This document shows positions 29,092-37,457 of a DNA stretch of 64,000 bases, one piece after another. Within the stretch, counting starts at the first letter, position 1. Each line of letters starts with the position of its first letter. The notes under the pieces are model-generated. The model worked only from the letters and a program-made list of their open reading frames with translations, had not been told where the DNA came from and searched no databases. The stretch is from RPQJ01 sp041910015. Lineage in GTDB: Bacteria; Pseudomonadota; Gammaproteobacteria; Steroidobacterales; Steroidobacteraceae. The position numbers and the translations under genes are program-made. The DNA lies in assembly GCA_041910015.1 (NCBI GenBank), contig JAYRRR010000125.1, positions 1 through 64,000 on the forward strand. The letters run 5' to 3'.

Positions 29092-29853
29092 GTGCTTCGG
29101 ACCCGGGTCATTCCCTGTCTGCTGCTGCGCAACGGCGGGCTGGTCAAGACGGTGAAGTTCGCCGACCCGAAGTACGTCGGCGACCCGATCAACGCCGTGC
29201 GCATCTTCAACGAGAAGGAAGTCGATGAACTCGTCTTCCTCGACATCTCGGCCACGCCGGCGGGTCGCGGCCCGAATCTCGAACTCGTCCGCGACATTGC
29301 GACCGAAGCGTTCATGCCCTTCGGGTACGGTGGCGGCGTCCGCACGATCGACCAGGTCGCGAGCCTCGTCGCACTCGGCGTCGAGAAGGTCGTGCTCAAC
29401 ACCGTCGCCACCGAGCAGCCCGGGTTCGTGCGCGATGCGTCGCGGCTCGTCGGCAGTTCCAGCGTCGTCGTGTCGATCGACGTCCGGCGCTCGCTGTTCG
29501 GCAAGTACGAGGTGGTTACCTGCAGCGGCACACGCAAGACCGGGCTCGACCCGGTCGAGTGGGCTCGCCGCGTGGAGGACCTCGGTGCGGGCGAAATCTT
29601 CCTGACGGCGGTCGATCGCGACGGTACCCAGAAGGGCTACGACGTGCCGTTGCTGCGCCAGGTGACCGATGCCGTGTCGATTCCCGTCATCGCGAGCGGC
29701 GGTGCCGGCAGCGTCGAGGACTTCCGCGCCGCCGTGCGCGAAGGAAGAGCGTCCGCCGTCGCGGCGGGCAGCCTGTTCGTCTTTCACGGCAGGCACCGCG
29801 CCGTGCTGATCACCTACCCCGAGTACGCGAACCTGCAGCAGGTGTTCGAGTGA
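29092..29853 (+). CDS. wbuZ: WbuZ/HisF-type glycosyl-amidation partner protein
   Basis: 253 residues, a (beta/alpha)8 HisF-like barrel. The start GTG is 1 base after the wbuY stop. True HisF has Asp11 in IPCLD; here the segment reads IPCLLLRNGG with Leu at position 11. The second catalytic Asp region (VVSIDVRRS) is kept, as are YGGGVRT and VIASGGAGS. The LLL..GLVKTVKF start is what I recall for WbuZ/HisF2 proteins. It is expected to channel ammonia from WbuY to WbuX, without imidazole-glycerol-phosphate synthesis. Confidence 0.9.
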   Translation: MLRTRVIPCLLLRNGGLVKTVKFADPKYVGDPINAVRIFNEKEVDELVFLDISATPAGRGPNLELVRDIATEAFMPFGYGGGVRTIDQVASLVALGVEKVVLNTVATEQPGFVRDASRLVGSSSVVVSIDVRRSLFGKYEVVTCSGTRKTGLDPVEWARRVEDLGAGEIFLTAVDRDGTQKGYDVPLLRQVTDAVSIPVIASGGAGSVEDFRAAVREGRASAVAAGSLFVFHGRHRAVLITYPEYANLQQVFE

Positions 29854-30998
29854 GTCCAGAGAGTCGTCCCTACGAGGTCTGTGTCCGGTGTGTCATGGAC
29901 ACCTCGGACCCGGACATCCGCTTCGACGAGACGGGCGTCTGCAGCTGGTGCCGCAGGTTCGACGCCGAGGTGGCGCCGCAGTGGTTCCCGAATTCGGAGG
30001 GCGAGCGACGGTTCGCCGCCATCGCAGACGGCATCCGCAAGGAGTCGGCCTCGCGCGAGTACGACTGCATCGTCGGCCTGTCCGGCGGCATCGACAGCTC
30101 CTATGCGGCCTGGGTCATGCGCCGGCACTGGAACCTGCGGCTGCTCGCCGTGCACGTCGACGCCGGCTGGAATTCCGAGCTGGCGGTCAAGAACATCGAG
30201 AACATCGTCAAGCGGCTCGGGATCGACCTGCACACGGAGGTCATCGACTGGGAGGAGATGCGCGACCTGCAGCTGGCGTTCCTCCGCTCGGGCGTGCCGA
30301 ACCAGGACATTCCGCAGGATCACGTGTTCTTCGCCGCGCTGTATCGCTGCGCGGTGCAGAAAGGCATCCGCCACGTGCTGAGTGGCGGCAACATCGCGAC
30401 CGAATCCGTGCTGCCGCCGGCTTGGGGCCATGCCGCGATGGACCTGCGGCACCTCAAGGCCATCCATCGGCGGTTCGGGCAGGTGCGCCTGCGGACCTAT
30501 CCCACCTGCAGCTTCTTCGACTACTACGTTGGCTATCCGTTCCTGCACCACATGCGCGTCGTGCGGCCGCTGAACTTCATGCCGTACGACAAGAAGAATG
30601 CGCTCGAGGTGCTCGAACGGGAGCTCGGGTACCGGTACTACGGCACCAAGCATGGCGAGTCTCGGTTCACCAAGTTCTTCCAGAACTACTGGCTCCCCAC
30701 CCGGTTCGGCTTCGACAAGCGTCGGGCGCACCTGTCGAGCATGATCCTCTCCGGTCAGGTGCTGCGTGACGCAGCCTTGGCCGAGATTGCCCTGCCACCC
30801 TACGACGAGACTGCACTGAAGGAAGACAAGCTGTTCATCGCAAAGAAGCTCGGACTACCGGTCGCGGAGCTCGACGACATCCTGCGTGCACCGATCCGTC
30901 AGCATGCGGACTATCCCAGCAGCCGTCGCCTTTACGAGGCCAAGGACAAGGTCCGTCCACTGCTCTACTCGATTGGACTTCGTGCTGTCACCAAGTAG
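29850..30998 (+). CDS. wbuX: WbuX/WbpG N-acetyl sugar amidotransferase, copy 1
   Basis: 382 residues from the GTG overlapping the wbuZ stop. It is a PP-loop ATP pyrophosphatase with SGGIDSS at 78-84, preceded by two Cys pairs (Cys11/Cys14 and Cys31/Cys34) that could bind zinc. VHVDAGWNSELAVKNIENIVKRLGIDL and DWEEMRDLQLAFLR are typical of the WbuX family. It adenylates an acetamido group and replaces oxygen by ammonia to form an acetamidino sugar, with ammonia supplied by WbuY/WbuZ. A second copy lies 2.6 kb downstream. Confidence 0.9.
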   Translation: MSPESRPYEVCVRCVMDTSDPDIRFDETGVCSWCRRFDAEVAPQWFPNSEGERRFAAIADGIRKESASREYDCIVGLSGGIDSSYAAWVMRRHWNLRLLAVHVDAGWNSELAVKNIENIVKRLGIDLHTEVIDWEEMRDLQLAFLRSGVPNQDIPQDHVFFAALYRCAVQKGIRHVLSGGNIATESVLPPAWGHAAMDLRHLKAIHRRFGQVRLRTYPTCSFFDYYVGYPFLHHMRVVRPLNFMPYDKKNALEVLERELGYRYYGTKHGESRFTKFFQNYWLPTRFGFDKRRAHLSSMILSGQVLRDAALAEIALPPYDETALKEDKLFIAKKLGLPVAELDDILRAPIRQHADYPSSRRLYEAKDKVRPLLYSIGLRAVTK

Positions 30999-32343
30999 CA
31001 GTCTGCCCATCGCGGCTGGGCCTTCCAATGCCGGGAAGTGGGTCCGACTCGATCCATTGGTCTTCCTGGTGGGCACGCTCGCCTGGCGGGCCTTGCTCGA
31101 TTTCGCCTATCTGGATCTGCTGTTCCCCCTGAACGAGTACTTCGGCTTTCGCAATGCGCCGAGCCTGCCGGGCACGCTGGAGAGTTATGTCCTGACGGCA
31201 GTCGGCGCGCTCATGCTGCCCACCCGCGGCAGGCTGCCTTCGACCTACCTGTTGCATCTGTTCTTTGTCCTGGGAATCGTTCCGATCCTGTCGTACTACG
31301 CACTGGCGAGCGAGCCGCGGTGGATGCTTTATACGTTGCTGTCGGCATATGCGATGCTCGTGCTCGGAGTACGTGTCCTGCCGCCTTTGGTGCTGCCGCC
31401 GCTCGCCGGACACGGACGGCTTGCCCTGCTCCTGATGGTGGGCCTTGTCTTGGTGGCGGTCGGGAGTCTGGCTGTGAAGGTTGGAGCAGGAGGCCTCAAC
31501 TTCGATCTGGCCAAGGTGTACGAGTTCCGGGCCGAAGTTTCCGATGCAGCGTACTCAGGGCTCTGGGCCTACCTCTACTCCTGGGTCGGCGGCACGATCT
31601 GTGTCGCGCTGATGGCGTACTTCGCCGCGACAGGGCGATTCGGCCTCGCGGTACTGGCATTGCTCGCCCAGGTGTTCATGTTTGCGGCGACCTCGCACAA
31701 GGTGTACCTGTTCCAGCCGGTCATCGTCATCGGCACGTACTGGCTCCTTGCCAGAACGCCGTGGAGGTCGGTGCTGGTCTGGGGACTGTTCGCAGCGGTG
31801 CTTGGGGCAGTCGCGCTATTTGCGTTCTTCGAACTTGACTTCGTGGGTGACCTGATCGTGCGGCGCACGCTGTACGTGCCGGCATTCCTCGATTTTGCCT
31901 ACCTCGATTTCTTCAGTTCCCACGACAAGGTCTTTCTGACCAACAGCCTCTTTTCCTGGCTGTCGGACTATCCCTATGGCGACCGTGCGACGGGCCTGGT
32001 CATCGGCAACTACATTGGCTTTCCGGACGTCAATGCAGTAACAGGTTATCTGGGCACTGCATACATGAATTTCGGCGTCGGGGGACTGTTCCTCTATTCG
32101 ATTCTCATTGCGGCGCTGCTGCGATTCCTCGATGGCTGCGTCGCATACGGGCTGCCTGGCGTGTTCGTGGCGGCGTCAGCGGTAGCACCACTGCGGGCGG
32201 TATTCACGGAGAGCGATCTGTTCACGACGTTGCTTACACACGGGCTGGGAATCCTGCTCGTTCTGCTGTCGATGATGGGCGAGAAGCCGAAGCCGTCCTC
32301 GCAGCATCCCCGGTCGGAGGCCGCCGGCGATGCCATCGACTAG
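30982..32343 (+). CDS. wzy: Probable Wzy-type O-antigen/capsule polymerase
   Basis: About 453 residues with some 10-12 hydrophobic segments and no recognisable soluble domain except a periplasmic-looking loop (about 150-175 and 260-310). Wzy proteins are poorly conserved, so the call rests on topology, length and position between wzx/wbuX and the glycosyltransferases. The start is uncertain: GTG 30982 overlaps wbuX by 17 bases, and TTG 30973 or further upstream GTGs are open. Base composition is visibly less G+C-rich than its neighbours. A WaaL-type ligase is the main alternative. Confidence 0.62.
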   Translation: MLSPSSSLPIAAGPSNAGKWVRLDPLVFLVGTLAWRALLDFAYLDLLFPLNEYFGFRNAPSLPGTLESYVLTAVGALMLPTRGRLPSTYLLHLFFVLGIVPILSYYALASEPRWMLYTLLSAYAMLVLGVRVLPPLVLPPLAGHGRLALLLMVGLVLVAVGSLAVKVGAGGLNFDLAKVYEFRAEVSDAAYSGLWAYLYSWVGGTICVALMAYFAATGRFGLAVLALLAQVFMFAATSHKVYLFQPVIVIGTYWLLARTPWRSVLVWGLFAAVLGAVALFAFFELDFVGDLIVRRTLYVPAFLDFAYLDFFSSHDKVFLTNSLFSWLSDYPYGDRATGLVIGNYIGFPDVNAVTGYLGTAYMNFGVGGLFLYSILIAALLRFLDGCVAYGLPGVFVAASAVAPLRAVFTESDLFTTLLTHGLGILLVLLSMMGEKPKPSSQHPRSEAAGDAID

Positions 32344-33535
32344 CATCAACCTGCACGTCTACCCGAGCCCGCTGACCCACGAGAGCCGGATGCTCAAGGA
32401 GACGGCAGCCATCGCTTCGTTTGCAGTCTTCGATCGCATCGTGCTGGTCGGCGCCATGGCGCCGGGTCTGCCGGAGCGCGAGGTGCTCGACGCACGGCGC
32501 GAAATGGCGCGGTTTTCGCGCGCCGTGCCGGCATGGATCCCCGGCTCCCTTGGCAAGGCCCTGGGCGTCGCGACGTGGAGCCTGCGCATCCTGCATCACT
32601 ACTGGAACGAACCGGTGGCGTGCATCAACTGCCACAGCCTGTCGACGCTGCCGCTCGGCGTGCTGCTCAAGTGGCGTACCGGAGCGAGGCTGATCTACGA
32701 CGCGCACGAGCTCGAAACGGAAGCGAACGGCCTGCGCGGCTTGCGTCGGAGATTGTCGAAGGTCGTCGAACGCACCTTCTATCGCGCCGCGGACGACGTG
32801 ATCGTGGTGGGCGAGCGCATCGCGGACTGGTATCACCGAACGTACGGTGGTCGCCGACCGACCGTCGTCCTGAACTGCCCACCGGCGCACGAGCCGCAGC
32901 GATCGAGCATGCTGCGCGATGCGCTCGGCCTGTCACCCGAGACCCTGATCTTCCTTTACCAGGGCATTCTCGGGCCGGGCCGCGGCGTCGAGTTGATGCT
33001 CGAGGCTTTCGTTGGCATCCCGGATCCGCGCAAGGTGCTGGTCTTGCTCGGCATGGGACCTCTGTCCAGCGAGATCGCGGCGGTGGCGGCGCGCAGCGCG
33101 TGCATTCGCCTCCATGCCGCCGTACCGCCGGATCGTCTCGCGGAGTACACCGCCTCGGCGGACGTCGGGCTGTGCCTGATCGAAGACACGTGCCTGAGCT
33201 ATCGCTACTGCATGCCGAACAAGCTGTTCGAGTACCTCGCCGCGGGCGTGCCGGCACTGGTCAGCAACCTGCCCGAGATCGCGCAGGTGGTCACCAGGCA
33301 GGGCGGGGGCTGGGTTCTGCCGCAGTGGTCGGCAGCACAGTTGCGTGCCCTCGTCGCATCGGTCGAGCCGGCGGATCTCGAGTCCCGCCGGGTCGCGGCG
33401 ATTGCGACGGCGCGCGAGTACACCTGGGAAGCACAGCTTCCCCGACTCGAGGCCTTGTATGCGCGGCTTGCATTGGTCGCCCCATCGGCCGGTCGCGACA
33501 CGGCGAGCGTGAGCCGGGAAACGGGATTCTGCTAG
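32330..33535 (+). CDS. Glycosyltransferase family 4 (GT-B)
   Basis: 401 residues. It starts in the last codons of the polymerase gene. The N-terminal half has LHVYPSPLTHESRMLKE and IYDAHELETE. The C-terminal nucleotide-sugar domain has YQGILGPGRGVELMLEAF and the E-x7-E-like segment MPNKLFEYLAAGVPALVSNLPEI. It transfers a sugar to the growing lipid-linked unit in the cytoplasm; donor and acceptor are not predictable. The C terminus ends just before the gap that carries a candidate promoter for the second wbuX. Confidence 0.85.
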   Translation: MPSTSINLHVYPSPLTHESRMLKETAAIASFAVFDRIVLVGAMAPGLPEREVLDARREMARFSRAVPAWIPGSLGKALGVATWSLRILHHYWNEPVACINCHSLSTLPLGVLLKWRTGARLIYDAHELETEANGLRGLRRRLSKVVERTFYRAADDVIVVGERIADWYHRTYGGRRPTVVLNCPPAHEPQRSSMLRDALGLSPETLIFLYQGILGPGRGVELMLEAFVGIPDPRKVLVLLGMGPLSSEIAAVAARSACIRLHAAVPPDRLAEYTASADVGLCLIEDTCLSYRYCMPNKLFEYLAAGVPALVSNLPEIAQVVTRQGGGWVLPQWSAAQLRALVASVEPADLESRRVAAIATAREYTWEAQLPRLEALYARLALVAPSAGRDTASVSRETGFC

Positions 33536-33538
33536 AAT
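33533..33538 (+). promoter_or_regulatory. Candidate -10 element before the second wbuX
   Basis: TAGAAT in the context GCTAGAATTCCGCG, at the end of the glycosyltransferase gene and 90 bases before the wbuX2 ATG. The gap here is one of the longest inside this part of the locus. I see no convincing -35. The same GCTAGAATTC context precedes wlbA. Confidence 0.3.
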
Positions 33539-33628
33539 TCCGCGATTGAGCAGGAGCGGTGGGTGCGGGCGCCGGACAGGATTCCCGTCACCCTGGCGCC
33601 CTGTTCTTCCGGCAGGGCGTTCCCGAGA

Positions 33629-34774
33629 ATGACGACAATCGACTTGCAGCCGGCGACCAGAACCTGCAGCCGCTGCATCATGAACGACCTGGTCGATCCC
33701 CGGATCCAGTTCGACGGGAACGGCGTCTGCAACCACTGCCGTCGCTACGACGCACTGGTCGGGGCACGCGTGGTGCGCGGCGGCGAGGGGCGGCGCATCC
33801 TCGACGGGCTGGTCGGGAAGATGAAGGCCGCGGGCCGCGGCCGCGACTACGACTGCATCATCGGCGTGAGCGGCGGCGTCGACAGCACGTATGTCGCTTA
33901 CCTCGTGAAGCAGCTGGGTCTGCGCCCGCTCGCGGTGCACTTCGACAACGGCTGGAACTCCGAACTGGCCGTCAGCAACATCGAAAAGGTCCTCAAGCGG
34001 CTCGACATCGACCTGCACACCTATGTGGTCGACTGGGAGGAGTTCCGCGACTTGCAGCTCGCGTTTCTGCGGGCATCGACGCCGGACGGCGAGATCCCGA
34101 CCGACCACGGGATCTTTGCGTTGCTCTGGCGCGAGGCAGTTGCCAAGGGCGTGCGCTACATCGTGTCGGGCATGAATTTCGCGACCGAGGCCATGAGCGT
34201 CCCGGAATGGTCCTACGGCCATTCGGACTGGCGATACATCAAGGCGGTCCACCGTCGCTTCGGCACGACGCCGTTGCGGACCTATCCGCACTTCTCGCTG
34301 CTGGACCTCCTCTGGATCAATCTCGTGCGCCGCGTGCGCACGATCTCGATCCTGAACTACGTCGAGTACGACAAGGAGGCCGCGATGAGGCTCCTGCGGG
34401 ACCAGCTGGGCTGGGTGTACTACGGCGGCAAGCACTATGAGTCCATCTATACGCGCTTCTGGCAAGGTTACGTGCTGCCGCGCAAGTTCGGCATCGACAA
34501 GCGCTACGGGCACCTGTCGGACCTCATCAACTCCGGCCAGCTCACGCGCGAGCAGGCGCTCGACGAGATCCGCCAGGAAACGTATCCGGCGGACCTGCAG
34601 GAGCAGGACCGTCGCTACGTGATCAAGAAGCTCGAGTTGACGGACGCAGGATTCGAGACGCTGATGGCGGCGCCGCCACGCAGCTTCCGCGACTATCCCA
34701 ACAACTTCGCACGGGTCGAAAGCCTGAAGCGCATGGTCAACGCGCTGCGCGCGCGCGGCTGGTATTCGCGCTGA
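33629..34774 (+). CDS. WbuX-like N-acetyl sugar amidotransferase, copy 2
   Basis: 381 residues. It has the same layout as wbuX copy 1: Cys13/Cys16 and Cys34/Cys37 pairs, PP-loop SGGVDST at 81-87, HFDNGWNSELAVSNIEKVLKRLDIDL, DWEEFRDLQLAFLR, and the C-terminal KFGIDKRYGHLSDLI. All expected motifs are intact, so it should be active. No second wbuY/wbuZ pair is present, so it either shares the ammonia source with copy 1 or uses a different one. ATG 33629 has AGGG 11 bases upstream; a GTG at 33563 is open but encodes non-family sequence. It is followed by a dehydrogenase, acetyltransferase and aminotransferase that may make its substrate. Confidence 0.88.
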   Translation: MTTIDLQPATRTCSRCIMNDLVDPRIQFDGNGVCNHCRRYDALVGARVVRGGEGRRILDGLVGKMKAAGRGRDYDCIIGVSGGVDSTYVAYLVKQLGLRPLAVHFDNGWNSELAVSNIEKVLKRLDIDLHTYVVDWEEFRDLQLAFLRASTPDGEIPTDHGIFALLWREAVAKGVRYIVSGMNFATEAMSVPEWSYGHSDWRYIKAVHRRFGTTPLRTYPHFSLLDLLWINLVRRVRTISILNYVEYDKEAAMRLLRDQLGWVYYGGKHYESIYTRFWQGYVLPRKFGIDKRYGHLSDLINSGQLTREQALDEIRQETYPADLQEQDRRYVIKKLELTDAGFETLMAAPPRSFRDYPNNFARVESLKRMVNALRARGWYSR

Positions 34775-34802
34775 CCCGCCCGGCATCGTGGAGGACGGAA
34801 AA

Positions 34803-35861
34803 TTGCTCAGGTTCGCCCTGGTCGGCTGCGGCCGTATCGCCAAGCGTCATGCGGAGCTGCTCGGCAGGCAGCAGATCGGCGGAGCACAACTGGCGGCGGT
34901 CTGTGACGTCGTGCGCGCGAAGGCGGATGCGATTGCCAAGGCCTTCGGTGTGCCCGCCTACGTCGACATGCACGAAATGGTGGAGACGGAGCAGCCCGAC
35001 GTCATCGTCGTGCTGACGGAAAGCGGCCGGCATGCCGAGCACGTGATTGCGCTCGCACCGCATGGCAGGCATCTCGTCGTCGAAAAGCCGATGGCGCTCA
35101 CCCTGGATGACGCGGATGCAATGATCCGCGCCTGCGATCGCCACGGCGTGCGTCTGTTCGTCGTCAAGCAGAACCGATTCAACGTGCCGGTCGTGAAGCT
35201 TCGCGAGGCGCTCGAGGAGGGCAGGTTCGGCAAGCTCGTGCTCGGCACCGTACGCGTACGCTGGTGCCGTCGCCAGGAGTACTACGACCAGGATGCGTGG
35301 CGCGGCACCTGGGCACTCGACGGTGGAGTGCTGACGAACCAGGCAAGTCACCACGTCGATCTGCTCGAATGGATGATGGGCGACGTAGACAGCGTGTTCG
35401 CCAGGGGCACGACGGCGCTCGCGCGGATCGAAGCCGAGGATACGGCGGTGGTCTTGCTCAAGTTCCGCTCCGGCGCGCTCGGCGTCATCGAGGCCACCAC
35501 CGCGACGCGTCCGAGGGACCTGGAGGGTTCGATCTCGATTCTCGGGGAGCGCGGCACGGTCGAGATAGGCGGCTTTGCCGTCAACGAGATGAAGGCATGG
35601 CACTTCGAAGACCGGCGGCCGGCGGACGACGAGGTGATGACGCGCTACTCGGTGAATCCACCGAACGTCTACGGATTCGGGCATCAGGCCTACTACGAGC
35701 ACGTGGTCGACTGCATCGTCAACGACCGCCAGCACCTCGTAGACGGTCTCGAGGGCCGTCGCAGTCTCGAGCTGATCTCGGCCGTGTACGAATCGATTGA
35801 GACGGGTCGCGAAGTCCCGCTGCGCTTCGTGCCGAAGCTCTGCCGCCTCGGCCAGCGGTGA
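34803..35861 (+). CDS. Second UDP-sugar 3-dehydrogenase-like oxidoreductase (Gfo/Idh/MocA)
   Basis: 352 residues from TTG 34803. That TTG is favoured because a strong GGAGG (34790-34794) lies 8 bases upstream, while the in-frame GTG at 34788 would sit on top of that site. Rossmann motif ALVGCGRIAKRH, EKPMALTLDDA with the catalytic Lys, VVKQNRFNVPV and TNQASHHVDLLEWMMG. It is clearly paralogous to wlbA at 16.6 kb but diverged, so it may oxidise a different UDP-sugar at C3. It is followed by an acetyltransferase (coupled start) and an aminotransferase, the same functional trio as wlbA-wbpD-wbpE. Confidence 0.85.
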   Translation: MLRFALVGCGRIAKRHAELLGRQQIGGAQLAAVCDVVRAKADAIAKAFGVPAYVDMHEMVETEQPDVIVVLTESGRHAEHVIALAPHGRHLVVEKPMALTLDDADAMIRACDRHGVRLFVVKQNRFNVPVVKLREALEEGRFGKLVLGTVRVRWCRRQEYYDQDAWRGTWALDGGVLTNQASHHVDLLEWMMGDVDSVFARGTTALARIEAEDTAVVLLKFRSGALGVIEATTATRPRDLEGSISILGERGTVEIGGFAVNEMKAWHFEDRRPADDEVMTRYSVNPPNVYGFGHQAYYEHVVDCIVNDRQHLVDGLEGRRSLELISAVYESIETGREVPLRFVPKLCRLGQR

Positions 35862-35866
35862 CCGTC

Positions 35867-36346
35867 ATGAGCACGGAGCGCACCCCGCGACGGCTGCAGG
35901 CCGGCATCGTCGACGTCGAGTTCGGCGCCGGCGTCACGGTCGTTGAGCCGGCCAATCTTTACGGTTGCTGCATCGGCGACGGCTGTTTCATCGGGCCCTT
36001 CACGGAGATCCAGCGGCGCGTGACGATCGGACGGCGCACCCGCGTTCAGTCGCATGCGTTCATCTGCGAACTCGTCGAGATCGGCGACGACTGCTTCGTG
36101 GGGCACGGCGTCATGTTCGTGAACGACCTGTTTCGCGACGGTGGCCCGGCCCGGGGCGACCAGTCGAAGTGGGGGCGCACGCGCATCGGCCACCGGGTCT
36201 CGATCGGCTCGAACGCTACCATTCTGCCGGTCACGATCGTCGACGGCACCGTGATCGGCGCTGGCGCGGTCGTGACACGCGACATCACCCAACCCGGCGT
36301 CTACGCCGGCAGTCCGGCCCGACTCGTGCGGCCGCTCGGAGACTGA
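35867..36346 (+). CDS. Hexapeptide-repeat sugar N-acetyltransferase (WbpD-like, short)
   Basis: 159 residues of left-handed beta-helix repeats almost from end to end (CIGDGCFIGPFTEIQ, VTIGRRTRVQSHAFI, GDDCFVGHGVMFVNDLF, VSIGSNATILP, IGAGAVVTRDI) ending GSPARLVRPLG. Shorter than wbpD by about 40 residues because the C-terminal extension is missing. It should N-acetylate the amino-sugar made by the adjacent aminotransferase. Start: ATG 35867 (GGTGA 5 bases upstream) or GTG 35858, which overlaps the previous stop. Confidence 0.83.
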   Translation: MSTERTPRRLQAGIVDVEFGAGVTVVEPANLYGCCIGDGCFIGPFTEIQRRVTIGRRTRVQSHAFICELVEIGDDCFVGHGVMFVNDLFRDGGPARGDQSKWGRTRIGHRVSIGSNATILPVTIVDGTVIGAGAVVTRDITQPGVYAGSPARLVRPLGD

Positions 36347-36350
36347 CCGC

Positions 36351-37451
36351 ATGCATGTCCCTTTCGTCGATCTGGCAGCACAGTACGATGCTCACCGCGC
36401 CGAGTTCGACGCGGCGCTCGCGGCGGTCGTCGCGAAGACCGCCTTCATCGGCGGGCCTTTCGTCAAGGACTTCGAGCGCGATTACGCGGCTGCCTATGGG
36501 GTCCCGCACTGTGTCTCGTGCGCCAACGGCACGGACGCGATCTACGTTGCGTTGCGCATGCTCGGCATCGGCCCCGGGGACGAGGTGATCACGACGGCCA
36601 TCAGCTGGATCTCGACGTCGGAGACAATCTCGCAGGTCGGGGGGCGCCCGGTATTCGTCGACGTCGACGATCACGTGCTGCTCGACACGAGCCGCCTCGA
36701 GGCCGCGGTCACCGGGCGGACGAGGGCGATCATTCCGGTGCATCTCTATGGCCAGGCCGTCGACATGGATGGCGTCATGGAGGTGGCGCGCCGACACGGT
36801 CTCAAGGTCATCGAGGACTGCTCGCAGGCGCATTTCAGTGAATGGTGCGGTCGGCGCGTCGGCACGTTCGGCGATGCGGCAACCTTCAGCTTCTATCCGG
36901 GCAAGAATCTCGGGGCCTGGGGCGATGCGGGCGCGATCGTGACCGCCGATGCGGATCTTGCGCGTCGCTGCCGCATGTACGCGAACCACGGTGCGCTGGT
37001 GAAACACCAGCACGAAATGGAGGGCATCAACAGCCGGCTCGACGGCCTGCAGGCTGCGCTGCTGTCGGCGAAACTGCCCCACGTCGCCGACTGGACTGCT
37101 GCCCGACGCAGCGTCGCGGCTGCCTACGACGCACGGCTCACGGGCATCGGCGACCTGGTCCTGCCCCGCACGCGCGAAGGTGCGGCTCATGTGTACCACC
37201 TCTACGTCGTGCAGACGGACCGGCGCGACGCGCTCAAGGACTTTCTCGCCGGACGTGGCATCGAGACGGCGATCCACTATCCGACCGCCTTGCCGCTGTT
37301 GCCGGCCTACCGGTACCTCGGCCACGCGCCAGCCGACTTTCCCGTCGCGGCGGGCCTGCAGGGGCGCATCCTTTCGCTGCCCATTTATCCGGAGATCTCC
37401 ACCGCCCAGGTCGATCACGTCGTCGACTCGGTGCGCGCATTCTTTGGGTGA
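36351..37451 (+). CDS. DegT/DnrJ/EryC1-family sugar aminotransferase, second copy
   Basis: 366 residues. PLP-dependent UDP-keto-sugar aminotransferase with internal aldimine Lys185 (SFYPGKNLGAWGDAGA), the aspartate in VIEDCSQAHF that contacts the pyridine nitrogen, and the NHGALVKHQHEMEG segment. It is related to wbpE (10.7 kb) in overall plan (FVDLAAQY start, HLYGQAVDMDGV), but the active-site wording differs. With the preceding dehydrogenase and acetyltransferase it forms a second 3-amino-sugar set. It starts 4 bases after the acetyltransferase stop. Confidence 0.87.
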   Translation: MHVPFVDLAAQYDAHRAEFDAALAAVVAKTAFIGGPFVKDFERDYAAAYGVPHCVSCANGTDAIYVALRMLGIGPGDEVITTAISWISTSETISQVGGRPVFVDVDDHVLLDTSRLEAAVTGRTRAIIPVHLYGQAVDMDGVMEVARRHGLKVIEDCSQAHFSEWCGRRVGTFGDAATFSFYPGKNLGAWGDAGAIVTADADLARRCRMYANHGALVKHQHEMEGINSRLDGLQAALLSAKLPHVADWTAARRSVAAAYDARLTGIGDLVLPRTREGAAHVYHLYVVQTDRRDALKDFLAGRGIETAIHYPTALPLLPAYRYLGHAPADFPVAAGLQGRILSLPIYPEISTAQVDHVVDSVRAFFG

Positions 37452-37457
37452 TTGCTC

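Noticed and set aside
28476..29853. hisH and hisF as part of a histidine operon
   Set aside because: No other his genes are nearby, wbuX overlaps directly, and the HisF-like protein lacks Asp11.
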